Positions 28,258 to 36,077 are shown, numbered from the stretch's first letter. The stretch: 64,000 bases of DNA from Clostridia bacterium (GCA_017537365.1 JAFYKZ010000026.1:248001-312000); one strand, 5' to 3'. The notes: a model not told the origin generated them from the letters alone. Program-made: numbers and translations.

Positions 28258-28823
28258 TATCCTTCTTTTTTTATGTATTCAACAAATTTCTCAAATTGGT
28301 CTTTCTTATAAAAGACTAAAACAAGACCACCATACCCTACATACATACTTTTAAACATTTCGGTATATGTAGAAGAAAGAATATCATAAATGCTTTCGAT
28401 AACTTCATCCTTGCTTTCTATAACTAAAAATATTCTACTTTTTTTAGTTCCATCCTCTACATAGACATTTTTAAAAAACCAAGAATAACGATATTTATCA
28501 CCCAAAGCATTTAAAAGTTGTGTTCTACGGGTGTCATAATCTAAAAGAGGTTCAAGATATTCAAAAGTAAGATTCGACTTTTTAGGTTTTATTATATTTT
28601 CAGGTTTTCTTTTAGTTAGCTTATGCCCATAATAATACTTACTAAAATATTTATATCCCGAAGATCTATCAAAATCGTCATAGTCAATATCGCTATATTT
28701 TTTAATTGTTCTATTAAGAAAGTCAGTATATACCATCACTTCTCTTTCTTCTTTGCTTAAAGATAAAAATACTTCTTTGGCACTGTCTATAAAAAGTTGG
28801 AAAGCAGATTTTTTATAAGCCAT
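28257..28823 (-). CDS. Unknown protein, only minus-strand gene of the element
   Basis: 188 residues, basic, rich in Tyr/Phe/Lys; no signal peptide, membrane helix or motif recognised. N-terminus predicted helical (AFQLFIDSAKEVFLSLSKEEREVM), C-terminus mixed with SRIFLVIESKDEVIESIYDILSS. ATG with GGAGTGAT upstream. Opposite orientation to all other cargo and sharing a 304-base control region with the ATPase operon, it could be a regulator of the replication genes or an accessory gene. No function should be assigned. Confidence 0.65.
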   Translation of the reverse strand: MAYKKSAFQLFIDSAKEVFLSLSKEEREVMVYTDFLNRTIKKYSDIDYDDFDRSSGYKYFSKYYYGHKLTKRKPENIIKPKKSNLTFEYLEPLLDYDTRRTQLLNALGDKYRYSWFFKNVYVEDGTKKSRIFLVIESKDEVIESIYDILSSTYTEMFKSMYVGYGGLVLVFYKKDQFEKFVEYIKKEG

Positions 28824-29127
28824 TTTATCACTCCATTTGATTTTTGCAAAAAATATATAGCAAAAAACGTTTTGCTTAGGATAACCTTTGCGAATTTGAG
28901 TCGCTTTGATTTGCCTTTACGATACTACACAAAAGCCAAAAAGTCAATATTAATTCCAACATAACCTATAAATTACAAGCGATTTTGATGTTCTTTTGCT
29001 ACTTTTCGTTAAGAGCTTCTAATTATGTTACAATAAGAGTGTCCTTTCGAGGAACGTTCGAACGAAAAAAATCACATTTAAAATTTAATTTTATGGCAAC
29101 CAATCGTTGCAGAAAGTAGGTTCAACT
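28824..29127. promoter_or_regulatory. Divergent control region between the minus-strand gene and the ATPase operon
   Basis: No gene seen in these 304 bases. Minus strand: TTGACT, 17 bases, TATCGT (around 28925-28955). Plus strand: TTCGTT, 18 bases, TACAAT (around 29005-29035). Dyads: AGCAAAA-AACG-TTTTGCT near 28859-28876 and the perfect palindrome CGTTCGAACG near 29053-29063. Both suit repressor sites. An 8-codon frame starting at an ATG near 29093 has no binding site. Confidence 0.5.
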
Positions 29128-29520
29128 ATGTCAATTTTTCCATCTTTAAATGATTATGTCATCTGTGAATTACCAAATGACGTACCAACCCTCAAATGTC
29201 GTGCTATTATTTGCGATGTTTGTGTAACAAAAACTAACCCCGAGTACGAGACAGGCAATATCGCCATTGCGTTTATAGTGCTATGCCCTACATTTGACGA
29301 GCCTTTCGTTTACGAAAAGCACTTCACGAATTGGTCCATAGAAGGCGGTATTGAGGCGGCTTTCGAGTGTTTGATTGATGATAACTTAGCAGGTAGTTTT
29401 TATGAGTTAATTGGTACGGTATTTGATGCAGAGATAACTTATAATGCGTATGAAAATAAAATTCACGCAGAGTTAGAATTGCAAGAAATGTTACTGCCAC
29501 CACCCTCTATTAAAAACTAG
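29128..29520 (+). CDS. Unknown protein of the element
   Basis: 130 residues, acidic, no recognised family. ATG at 29128 with AGGTT/GAAAGTAGG upstream; the frame extends seven codons to a TTG without support. Many hydrophobic/aromatic beta-like segments (NIAIAFIVLCPTFDEPFVYEKHF). First gene before the P-loop ATPase, 62 bases upstream of it. Confidence 0.6.
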   Translation: MSIFPSLNDYVICELPNDVPTLKCRAIICDVCVTKTNPEYETGNIAIAFIVLCPTFDEPFVYEKHFTNWSIEGGIEAAFECLIDDNLAGSFYELIGTVFDAEITYNAYENKIHAELELQEMLLPPPSIKN

Positions 29521-29582
29521 TAGCAAAATTATGGAGAGCGGTATATCCGCTCTCCTCACTAAACAAAAAGGAGATAAAAATA

Positions 29583-31121
29583 ATGAAACTTAAACCCACG
29601 AAAAAAACATATAATATTTCTGACGCAGTTTATAACGTAGTTGTCAATAAATGTGAATTTTTTGTTGACATGAACAATGAAGCCTTTTTGGTTTCTCGTA
29701 ACAAGAATAATTATGACCTAATCTATCTTTCCCGTGCAGACGACGCTAAAAATTTTTTTATGATGTTGTACTTTAATAAATATAAAGTAACCGTAAAGAA
29801 AGCAGATATTTCAACTGCTTATGAAAATATCTGTGCGATCGTAACACAATGCAAACAACAAACACCCGTATATACACGTGTTGGCTATTGTAATAACACT
29901 TTATATTACGATTTAAATAATCAAAAAGGCGAAGTTATCGCAATAGATAAAGACGATGTACTAATTAAGTCTAAATCCAATATAAAAGATATTTATTTTT
30001 ATGAAGATACTTCTATGTGTAATCAGACAGAACCCTTTCAAAGTGATTATACACTATTTGATTTTATAGATAATTTCTACAATATAGAAAAAGAACAAAA
30101 GTTACTCTTGGCGGTATATATGTGTGCCGCCTTCATCCCTGATATCAAACACCCCATACTAATTGTTGAGGGCGAAAAAGGGGCTGGCAAGACTAAATTA
30201 CTCTCCTATTTAAGCAAAATGATAAATCCTGTAACTAAAGATGTTTTCGTTTTGCCAAAGAAAGAGGATGATTTAATTACTACGTTAAGCAACAATCATT
30301 TTTCTGCTTTTGATAATATTGGAAAGCTATCACCTGATTTTTGCAACGTTTTTTGCCAATCCTCGACAGGTGGTACACTTTCCAAACGTAAGCTTTACTC
30401 GGATAATCGAGAAATTTGTATTAATATAAAACGTTTGGTAGCTCTTAATGGCATTAATCTTGAAATATCACAAAGTGACCTGCTTGACCGCTCTATTTTA
30501 ATGCATTTAAACCGCATAGATGAAAGTAAAAGACGTACAGACGAAGAACTCGACGCGGATTTTCAAAACGTTTTACCCCATGTTTTAGGTGATGTTTTCT
30601 TCATCCTTTCGAAAGCTTTAAGTATTTATCCTACTGTTAATCTAGCCGAATATCCAAGAATGGCTGATTTTAGCCGTTACGGATATGCCATAGCAGAAGC
30701 TATTGAAGAAGGTTTGGGTAGTACATTCATTAAAACTTACAAAGACAATATAAAGTTAGCAACTGAATCTGCAGTACAGGAAAATCCTGTACTTAATTCT
30801 CTAAGAGAATTTGTAGAGTACAAAAAGCATTGGCGTGGCACTATGACCGAATTGCTTAATGAATTGCAAAAAATAGTGCGTAAACTATATATCAGTAAAT
30901 CGTTACCTTCCTCATTTCCAAACAATGCAAATGGTTTATCGCGTATACTTAATACTCATAAACACGAATTAAAAAATTTAGATGTAAATGTTGAAATAGG
31001 AAGAACAACTAATCGCTATGTTGAAGTAAGCAAAATAGGTTTAAATTTACCGACGATAGCGACGAATTCGACGACAAAAAATGATTTTGAAAACAGAAAA
31101 TCTTTGCTCGATGAAGACTAA
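29583..31121 (+). CDS. P-loop ATPase of phage/plasmid primase-helicase type
   Basis: 512 residues. Walker A in LIVEGEKGAGKTKLLSYLS (about 195-213), a Walker B-like strand ending SAFDNIGKL, a sensor-like VALNGINLE and an arginine region LLDRSILMHLNRIDESKRR. This order is that of the superfamily-3/D5-like ATPases found behind primase domains on phages, plasmids and integrative elements. The N-terminal 150 residues lack a visible primase motif. Likely initiates replication of the excised element. The CGACGA repeat lies inside its last codons. Confidence 0.75.
   Translation: MKLKPTKKTYNISDAVYNVVVNKCEFFVDMNNEAFLVSRNKNNYDLIYLSRADDAKNFFMMLYFNKYKVTVKKADISTAYENICAIVTQCKQQTPVYTRVGYCNNTLYYDLNNQKGEVIAIDKDDVLIKSKSNIKDIYFYEDTSMCNQTEPFQSDYTLFDFIDNFYNIEKEQKLLLAVYMCAAFIPDIKHPILIVEGEKGAGKTKLLSYLSKMINPVTKDVFVLPKKEDDLITTLSNNHFSAFDNIGKLSPDFCNVFCQSSTGGTLSKRKLYSDNREICINIKRLVALNGINLEISQSDLLDRSILMHLNRIDESKRRTDEELDADFQNVLPHVLGDVFFILSKALSIYPTVNLAEYPRMADFSRYGYAIAEAIEEGLGSTFIKTYKDNIKLATESAVQENPVLNSLREFVEYKKHWRGTMTELLNELQKIVRKLYISKSLPSSFPNNANGLSRILNTHKHELKNLDVNVEIGRTTNRYVEVSKIGLNLPTIATNSTTKNDFENRKSLLDED
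31049..31075. repeat. CGACGA repeat cluster, right copy
   Basis: Three tandem 9-base units CGACGAtag, CGACGAatt, CGACGAcaa (31051-31077) inside the 3' end of the ATPase gene, coding for Thr-rich TIATNSTTK. TACCGACGATAGCGACGAA (31049-31067) is the exact reverse complement of 28231-28249. Iteron-like. Confidence 0.75.
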
Positions 31122-31143
31122 TAAAATTAGGAGGACTTTAACT

Positions 31144-31686
31144 ATGTGCAAGATAAAAAGTTCTAAAATAGTTGAACCTATATTAAATAAAACTTCTAAA
31201 AAATTTAAAAGTAATGGATATGGCAAATATGAATATCCTATTTACGGCAAGGTTCCTTGGGGAGAATATTTTTCTAAAATCGTGAGAGTTAAAGACACAA
31301 CAACGAAAGCAGGAGAACCTGCAATAGAAGTATTTTATGACATAAGAGATTTTGGCGTTTGTTATAAAATAGCTAATCGTTGGATTAATGATAATGGAAC
31401 TGATGGATTTTACTATATTAAGCAAAAATATAAAATTGATTCCAAAGCTTATGAAAAGTTTGTTGATTTGATGGCTCAGATTTTAAGAAAAGGCAATTCT
31501 GAATTTGAATATGAAGAAATAATCGGTATTACCGAACATATAAAACTCGACTATAATAGTAATAATTATTGTGAATTCATAGAACGTACTCCATTTGATT
31601 TTTGGGACTATCGTGATCCAAGAATTAGTAGAAATTATGATGATGTAGAAGAAATTTTAAAAAATAATAAACCAACTGATGAATAA
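31144..31686 (+). CDS. Unknown protein of the element
   Basis: 180 residues, no family recognised. ATG with AGGAGGAC ten bases upstream; the frame opens earlier inside the ATPase gene but without support. The middle (RVKDTTTKAGEPAIEVFYDIRDF) has alternating beta-strand character and the C-terminus is acidic. The position right after a replication ATPase would suit a single-strand binding or replication accessory protein, but nothing in the sequence proves that. Confidence 0.6.
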   Translation: MCKIKSSKIVEPILNKTSKKFKSNGYGKYEYPIYGKVPWGEYFSKIVRVKDTTTKAGEPAIEVFYDIRDFGVCYKIANRWINDNGTDGFYYIKQKYKIDSKAYEKFVDLMAQILRKGNSEFEYEEIIGITEHIKLDYNSNNYCEFIERTPFDFWDYRDPRISRNYDDVEEILKNNKPTDE

Positions 31687-31703
31687 TAACTTACAATTTA
31701 AGT

Positions 31704-31772
31704 TGTCACCTATCACAAACACTAAACTTGGTTTGTAATTAAAATAAAAATAGTGCCTTGTGGTAGGTGGCA
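31704..31772 (+). promoter_or_regulatory. Large stem-loop upstream of excisionase and integrase
   Basis: TGTCACCTATCACAA (31704-31718) pairs with TTGTGGTAGGTGGCA (31758-31772): 15 bp with two G-U pairs, extended inwards by CACTA/TAGTG. An alternative small hairpin ACAAAC/GTTTGT (31715-31736) uses part of the same bases, so the two folds exclude each other. No T-run follows. RNA switch, or protein-binding dyad. Confidence 0.55.
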
Positions 31773-31835
31773 TTAAACTCGAAAATAATTAAACTTTATT
31801 TATATATTATTTTATTAAGAAAGGATGTCCTAAGT

Positions 31836-32054
31836 ATGAAAGACAGATATTTAACCGTCACAGAGGTGGCGGAAATGTTAAGGGTATCCTATGATACCGC
31901 ACTACACTTCGTTAAATACAATACAGACCATATAACCATAGGTAAGCAATATAGGGTGTTAGAAAGCAAATTAAATGCAGTTCTATATCCCGAAAAATCA
32001 GTAAAAAGGAAACTCCATAGCAGACCTATATATCAAATAATAGAAAGGACTTGA
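31836..32054 (+). CDS. xis: Excisionase-type helix-turn-helix protein
   Basis: 72 residues. YLTVTEVAEMLRVSYDTALHFVK (4-26) is the winged HTH of the MerR-like excisionase family, followed by the wing TIGKQYRVLESKLNAVL. ATG with AAAGGATG upstream; an upstream open frame to 31767 is unsupported. Ends 4 bases before the integrase, the usual xis-int order. Likely bends DNA near the att sites to favour excision. Confidence 0.85.
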   Translation: MKDRYLTVTEVAEMLRVSYDTALHFVKYNTDHITIGKQYRVLESKLNAVLYPEKSVKRKLHSRPIYQIIERT

Positions 32055-32058
32055 AATT

Positions 32059-33198
32059 ATGGCAACAGGCAGTATTAGAGAAATAAAACTTAAATCAGGC
32101 GAAATTCATTACCAAATCACCATTGATGGGGGTCGTGATGAATTAACAGGTAAACGTATTCGTGCATTTAAAAATGTCAATGGTAGCAAAAGAGAAGCTA
32201 AATCCGTAATGCACCGAATGATAACCGAAATGGAACAAGGTTTACTAACTCAAAAGACCAATAAAAAGGTCGGAGAGTGGATGGACGAATGGTTAGATAA
32301 CTATCTTCCAAACATCGAAGAAACCACCCGTAGAGGTTATAGGCATAAAATTAAGACATACATAAAACCAGCTATTGGAGATATATTCATTAAATCATTA
32401 AGAGCTGAACACGTTCAAAAGTTAGTTAACGAAATGATTGCAAAAGAATTATCACCAAAAAATATACGTGATACATTTAATAATATAAATTCCGCTATGA
32501 AGAAAGCTGTTAAACTTCGTCTTATTCCGTATAATCCTTGTGAGGCGGTAGAATTACCTAAACTTAAAAAGTATAGAGCTAATGTATATCCTATAGAAAT
32601 GATACATAAATTACTTGATACGGCTATGGGTACTGATATGTATTTGCCTATCTTCCTATTGGTTATGGTAGGGTTAAGACGTGGTGAACTTCTTGCTTTA
32701 AGATGGGACGATATAGACTTCAAAAACAGTATTCTTAAAGTTAGAAAGAATATGGTTAATGGTGAAAATGGTGTTATACTTAAATCTCCTAAAACTGAAT
32801 CAGGTATTAGAGATATACGCTTGGGTAATGATGTTATGTCCGTGCTTAAAGAAGCAAGATTAAAATATATGAACGATGCTTTTAACTATGGTGTAGGTTT
32901 CCAAAATTTAGGATTTGTCATTCGTCAAGAGGATGGTTCACCCTTTAAACCCGATTCTATGACTCAAAAATGGGAAAGATTCCTTAAAACCCATAATCTA
33001 CCTAAAATACGCTTACACGATTTAAGGCATAGCAACGCTACTGCACTTATTCAAGCAGGTGTTAGTCCAAAGGTAGTACAACAGAGATTAGGTCACGCAG
33101 ATATCCAAATCACCCTCAACACCTATACCCACGTACTACCCGAAATGGATATAGAAGCGGCAGATAAGTTAGATTCTGTACTATTCAAACGAGCATAG
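32059..33198 (+). CDS. int: Tyrosine site-specific integrase
   Basis: 379 residues, complete. N-terminal arm-binding domain (about 1-60), SAM-like core-binding domain (about 68-165), catalytic domain with R207 (GLRRGEL), a Lys near 244, H320/R323 (RLHDLRH), H346 (LGHADIQ) and nucleophile Y356 (NTYTHV). All catalytic residues are present, so it should be active. It ends 118 bases before attR. Integrases of this Tn916/phage-like subgroup commonly use tRNA 3' ends. Confidence 0.95.
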   Translation: MATGSIREIKLKSGEIHYQITIDGGRDELTGKRIRAFKNVNGSKREAKSVMHRMITEMEQGLLTQKTNKKVGEWMDEWLDNYLPNIEETTRRGYRHKIKTYIKPAIGDIFIKSLRAEHVQKLVNEMIAKELSPKNIRDTFNNINSAMKKAVKLRLIPYNPCEAVELPKLKKYRANVYPIEMIHKLLDTAMGTDMYLPIFLLVMVGLRRGELLALRWDDIDFKNSILKVRKNMVNGENGVILKSPKTESGIRDIRLGNDVMSVLKEARLKYMNDAFNYGVGFQNLGFVIRQEDGSPFKPDSMTQKWERFLKTHNLPKIRLHDLRHSNATALIQAGVSPKVVQQRLGHADIQITLNTYTHVLPEMDIEAADKLDSVLFKRA

Positions 33199-33315
33199 CT
33201 ATTAAAATTAAAACATCGGTTTTTTAAGACGTTAGTCGGCTCATAGGTCGGTTTTCTAATAACGAGAATCGACCTGTCGAGTACATCGATTTTAAAGGCA
33301 GTTTTATTATAGCTC
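33199..33315. repeat. Candidate integrase arm sites and hairpin between int and attR
   Basis: Direct repeats CATCGGTTTTTTAA (33214-33227), GGTCGGTTTTCTAA (33246-33259) and CATCGATTTTAAAG (33284-33297). The second also pairs with GAGAATCGACC (33264-33274) as an 11-bp stem with two G-U pairs, which could help end the int transcript. A GTCGGCTC...GGTCGGTTT block (33235-33255) has a counterpart at 25709-25725 beyond attL. Confidence 0.55.
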
Positions 33316-33360
33316 CTCATAACCCGAAGGTCGTTGGTTCAAGTCCAGCCTCCGCAACCA
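33316..33360 (+). repeat. attR: right copy of 45-bp direct repeat
   Basis: Identical to tRNA bases 25554-25598 including CCA, but without a 5' tRNA half, so it is not a functional tRNA. Immediately followed by a terminator that must have belonged to the tRNA before integration. Confidence 0.93.
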
Positions 33361-33406
33361 AAAAATCTCTGATACCTTTTAAGGTGTCGGAGATTTTTCT
33401 TGTTTT
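33361..33406 (+). terminator. Displaced original tRNA-fMet terminator
   Basis: AAATCTCTGATACCTT (33364-33379) pairs with AAGGTGTCGGAGATTT (33382-33397) with two G-U pairs, then TTTTTCTTGTTTT. Confidence 0.85.
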
Positions 33407-33424
33407 AGAGTTTGAATTTATATT

Positions 33425-33615
33425 TATGATTTTCGGGTTATGAAGTCGGCGAGCGTTGCTTGTTGGGTGAGGTTGCGAGCGCTCACGGTGTGAGATACAG
33501 CGAGCAAAACGAAGCGTAGCGGTCGAAGAAAAACGATGCTCCAAGGAAGTTTTTCTTCGGGCACCGCAAGAGGCTTTTTAAGGCACCGCCTTAAAAAGAT
33601 AACCCGAAGGTCATA
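33425..33615. repeat. 191-bp structured repeat with 17-bp imperfect terminal inverted repeats
   Basis: TATGATTTTCGGGTTAT (33425-33441) and ATAACCCGAAGGTCATA (33599-33615) match as inverted repeats at 15 of 17 positions. The interior is GC-richer than the surroundings and holds further perfect stems: GAAGAAAAAC/GTTTTTCTTC and CTTTTTAAGGC/GCCTTAAAAAG. No credible gene. MITE-like or a remnant of an earlier insertion. Confidence 0.55.
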
Positions 33616-33651
33616 GGTTCTGCGTCCAGCCTCCGAAATCAAAAAATCTCT
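33599..33651 (+). repeat. Degenerate third copy of the tRNA-fMet 3' tail
   Basis: Aligns with 33319-33371: ATAACCCGAAGGTC, then GGTTC, then GTCCAGCCTCCG, then CAAAAAATCTCT are shared, with scattered changes and a 2-base insertion in the T-loop. Because the similarity continues past the CCA into the terminator start, it looks like a relic att/tRNA end, not chance. Confidence 0.65.
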
Positions 33652-33682
33652 TTGTTCCTTTTGGACCAAAGAGATTTTTTGT
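33641..33682. terminator. Bidirectional terminator before the CLC gene end
   Basis: AAAAAATCTCTTTGTTCC (33641-33658) pairs with GGACCAAAGAGATTTTTT (33663-33680, one G-U). A/T runs on both sides allow it to end rightward tRNA-side transcripts and the leftward CLC transcript. Confidence 0.8.
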
Positions 33683-33734
33683 TATATACTTATTTTTTAA
33701 GTACATACCTACTTATATTTACAAAAAACAGCTT

Positions 33735-34940
33735 TTAAATTAACGCTTTATGTCCGTCTGTTCTCTGAGCTCTATAAAGACTTATTTTACCCGAAAAGAA
33801 AAAGCTTATAATAACAGCTACCGAAATATAGCCTATACCCTTGCCTGAAAAAAGTTCAACCGCTAAAAATACAGAAGCTAATGGGCAGTTGGTTACATCA
33901 CAAAACATTAATATCATACAAAGCGCTGCTGAAAAAGCAACAGGCAAACCTAAAAATGTTCCTGCGAATGCACCGAATGTTGCGCCTATGAAGAGCGTTG
34001 GAACAATTTCTCCGCCTTTATAACCTGAAGCCACCGAAATACAGGTGAATAAAATTTTTAATGCAAATGCATAAAGAACAAATTCATTCTCTGCGAAAAT
34101 TCTTTCTATAATATCCATACCTGTGCCGTTATATTCATTGGTTTTCAAAAGAATAGTTAACAAAATTATAACTGTTCCACCGATTGCTATGCGCAAATAA
34201 TCGTTTTTTAATAGCTTTTCGAGTATTTTTTCAAAATATTTGAGTGCCAAACAAAATATTGTAGCAATACATATTGTGAAAAGAGATAATAGCAAAACCT
34301 TAAAAATAACCGACCATTTTAATTGGGGTACTTCTGATATAATAAAACTTTCTGAGGGTGCGCCAAGCAAAACGGCAGTAAAATAAGAAACAAACGAGGA
34401 AAAAATTGTTGGAATAATAGCTTTATACTTAATATGACCTATACTAACTACCTCTAAGGCAAAAACCGTAGCGGCAAGAGGAGTTCCGAACACAGCCGAA
34501 AACAAACCCGCCATACCGCAATAAATTAGTATCTTTTCTTCTCTCTCGGTAACTTTAAAAGGTTTACTTAAAAGTATCGCAGAACTGCCTCCCAACTGCA
34601 AAGCCGCACCTTCTCTACCTACTGAGGCGCCGCAAAGATGCGATAAAAGAGAGGCAAAAAATACGGCAGGTGCCAGCTTATAGGATAAAACCGTCTTGCC
34701 ATCGGCAGATTCTATAACCTGATTAGTACCCATATTATTCACGTTAAGTAACTTATAAATTAAAACCGAAAGAACACCTGCAATTGGAAGAAAATATATT
34801 AACCAGGAATTATTATGGCGTATATCTGTTACGAGAGAAACGCCTTTTGAAAACAAAGTGCCTATAACACCGCATAACAAACCTGTTAAAAAACATAAAG
34901 CTAAAAGTTTTAAGCTTGAAGCTATTTTCTTTGTATTCAT
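33735..34940 (-). CDS. CLC-family anion transporter, fluoride-exporter (CLC-F)-like
   Basis: 401 residues with about ten hydrophobic segments. GREGAALQLGGS and GYKGGEIVPTLFIGATFG are CLC signatures. The usual GSGIP filter loop is replaced by a GTNQVIE stretch, and the second filter region has GGE; together with the short length this resembles the CLC-F clade (fluoride/proton antiporters) more than chloride CLCs. Start ATG follows AAGGTG. No fluoride riboswitch is visible upstream, so the ion is inferred only. Confidence 0.78.
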   Translation of the reverse strand: MNTKKIASSLKLLALCFLTGLLCGVIGTLFSKGVSLVTDIRHNNSWLIYFLPIAGVLSVLIYKLLNVNNMGTNQVIESADGKTVLSYKLAPAVFFASLLSHLCGASVGREGAALQLGGSSAILLSKPFKVTEREEKILIYCGMAGLFSAVFGTPLAATVFALEVVSIGHIKYKAIIPTIFSSFVSYFTAVLLGAPSESFIISEVPQLKWSVIFKVLLLSLFTICIATIFCLALKYFEKILEKLLKNDYLRIAIGGTVIILLTILLKTNEYNGTGMDIIERIFAENEFVLYAFALKILFTCISVASGYKGGEIVPTLFIGATFGAFAGTFLGLPVAFSAALCMILMFCDVTNCPLASVFLAVELFSGKGIGYISVAVIISFFFSGKISLYRAQRTDGHKALI

Positions 34941-34969
34941 TAAGACACCTTCTTTCTATCAACTTAATT

Positions 34970-34998
34970 ATTATATCATATCCCATTCATAAAGGCAA
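34970..34998 (-). promoter_or_regulatory. Promoter of the CLC gene
   Basis: On the minus strand TTGCCT (34993-34998), 17-base spacer, TATAAT (34970-34975), 30 bases before the ATG. Confidence 0.7.
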
Positions 34999-35046
34999 AG
35001 AAATACTTTCAGTTTTCTTAAAACTAGAAGCATTTTAAATAATTCG

Positions 35047-35075
35047 TTGAAAAAGAATATACTTTATGATAATAT
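35047..35075 (+). promoter_or_regulatory. Promoter of the metallophosphoesterase gene
   Basis: TTGAAA (35047-35052), 17-base spacer, TAATAT (35070-35075), 30 bases before the ATG. Confidence 0.6.
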
Positions 35076-35105
35076 ACAATTATGATATAAAATGAGGTGT
35101 TGACG

Positions 35106-36077
35106 ATGAAAATCAATGAAAACAATTTAAAATTTCGCGATGATGGCACTTTTCGGGTGCTAATGATGTCAGATTTGCAGGAATCTGCCAACTATGACCC
35201 ACGCTCTTTGCGCTCTATGGAGGTGTTGCTCGATGAAAGTCAACCTGATTTAGTAGTGCTGGGCGGCGATAATTGCTATGGACCTGAAATAAATAACGAA
35301 CAAGACCTCATAGATTTTTTAAATATTTTTACAGTTCCGATGGAAGAACGTGAAATCCCCTGGGTTCATCTTTTCGGAAATCACGACCACGATGCTCCGA
35401 TACCAATGGCGCGTCAACAAGAGATTTATGAAAGCTACTCTATGTGCATTTCAAAACATACTGACGATAGCATTCACGGAAAATCTAATTTTATGCTCCC
35501 TGTATATAATAAGAACGGTGAAATCTCATTAGCCATTTGGGGACTTGATACTAACCACTCGGTTGAGGATTTAGATTTTCCAAACAATAACAATATGAGT
35601 AAAACCGCCCTTTTGCCAAACTTTAACGACGGAGTTGGTCCTTGGGGTATGCTTTATTTCGACCAACTTATGTGGTACTACAATACATCAAAAGCACTTG
35701 AAGAACAGGCAGGAAAAAAAGTACCTGGTTTACTTTGTATGCATATCGCACCCCACGAATACGCTATTGCCCGCGCTAATCCTGAGATTTGCATAAAAGA
35801 AGGCGATTTTGACGAAATGCTTGGCGGTATGCCCTTTAACCCAGGATTGTTTGCCCTTCTTTTGCAACGCGGAGATATAAAAGCTATCTGTTGCGGACAT
35901 ACCCATAGAAACGACTTTGATGCCGAGTACTGCGGTATTCGCTTGTGTTGGGACGGTGCGGTTGGATACCGTTGCTATGGTGTTGATGAGCGCCGAGGCG
36001 GTCGCTTGTTTATATACCGCGAAGATGCACCCGAAGTTATAAACACAAAAATGATTCATACCCTTGAAAAATTATAA
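35106..36077 (+). CDS. Calcineurin-like metallophosphoesterase
   Basis: 323 residues, cytosolic. Metal-binding motifs in order: SDLQES (D at the first site, the canonical DxH being changed to DLQ), GGDN, GNHDHD, a lone His in CMHIAPHEY and GHTHRND. This arrangement matches the DUF/purple-acid-phosphatase-like PhoD-neighbour group (YvnB/Dcr2-like). Start ATG with GAGGTG six bases upstream. Substrate unknown. Confidence 0.85.
   Translation: MKINENNLKFRDDGTFRVLMMSDLQESANYDPRSLRSMEVLLDESQPDLVVLGGDNCYGPEINNEQDLIDFLNIFTVPMEEREIPWVHLFGNHDHDAPIPMARQQEIYESYSMCISKHTDDSIHGKSNFMLPVYNKNGEISLAIWGLDTNHSVEDLDFPNNNNMSKTALLPNFNDGVGPWGMLYFDQLMWYYNTSKALEEQAGKKVPGLLCMHIAPHEYAIARANPEICIKEGDFDEMLGGMPFNPGLFALLLQRGDIKAICCGHTHRNDFDAEYCGIRLCWDGAVGYRCYGVDERRGGRLFIYREDAPEVINTKMIHTLEKL

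Larger units (their letters stand above)
25599..33360 (+). mobile_element. Integrative element of about 7.8 kb in the tRNA-fMet gene
   Basis: Bounded by the 45-bp repeats and carrying, next to the right end, a complete tyrosine integrase and a small HTH excisionase. Other cargo: a Mor-like regulator, two zinc microproteins, a DUF1643 protein, a P-loop phage/plasmid replication-type ATPase and five unknowns. Its codons and intergenic sequence look more AT-rich and its gene types differ from the flanking core genes. No relaxase, coupling ATPase, capsid, terminase or lysis gene is seen, so it is probably a satellite or cryptic island moved by its own integrase and a helper. Confidence 0.9.

Noticed and set aside
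29583-31121. Defence NTPase (for example a phage-resistance P-loop protein)
   Set aside because: Motif order and the position beside xis-int and iteron-like repeats fit a replication ATPase better; no nuclease, TIR or protease domain is attached.
25599-33360. Conjugative element or complete prophage
   Set aside because: No relaxase, type IV coupling protein, capsid, portal, terminase, tail or lysis gene is visible among the cargo.
33316-33360. Second tRNA-fMet gene
   Set aside because: Only the 3' 45 bases are present; the acceptor 5' strand, D-arm and 5' anticodon stem are missing.
33317-33669. Two minus-strand open frames across attR and the structured repeat
   Set aside because: They read antisense through tRNA-tail copies and hairpins, share spurious tRNA-antisense peptides and lack start signals.
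34941-35046. Fluoride riboswitch upstream of the CLC gene
   Set aside because: The roughly 40-base leader is too short and lacks the conserved riboswitch sequences.
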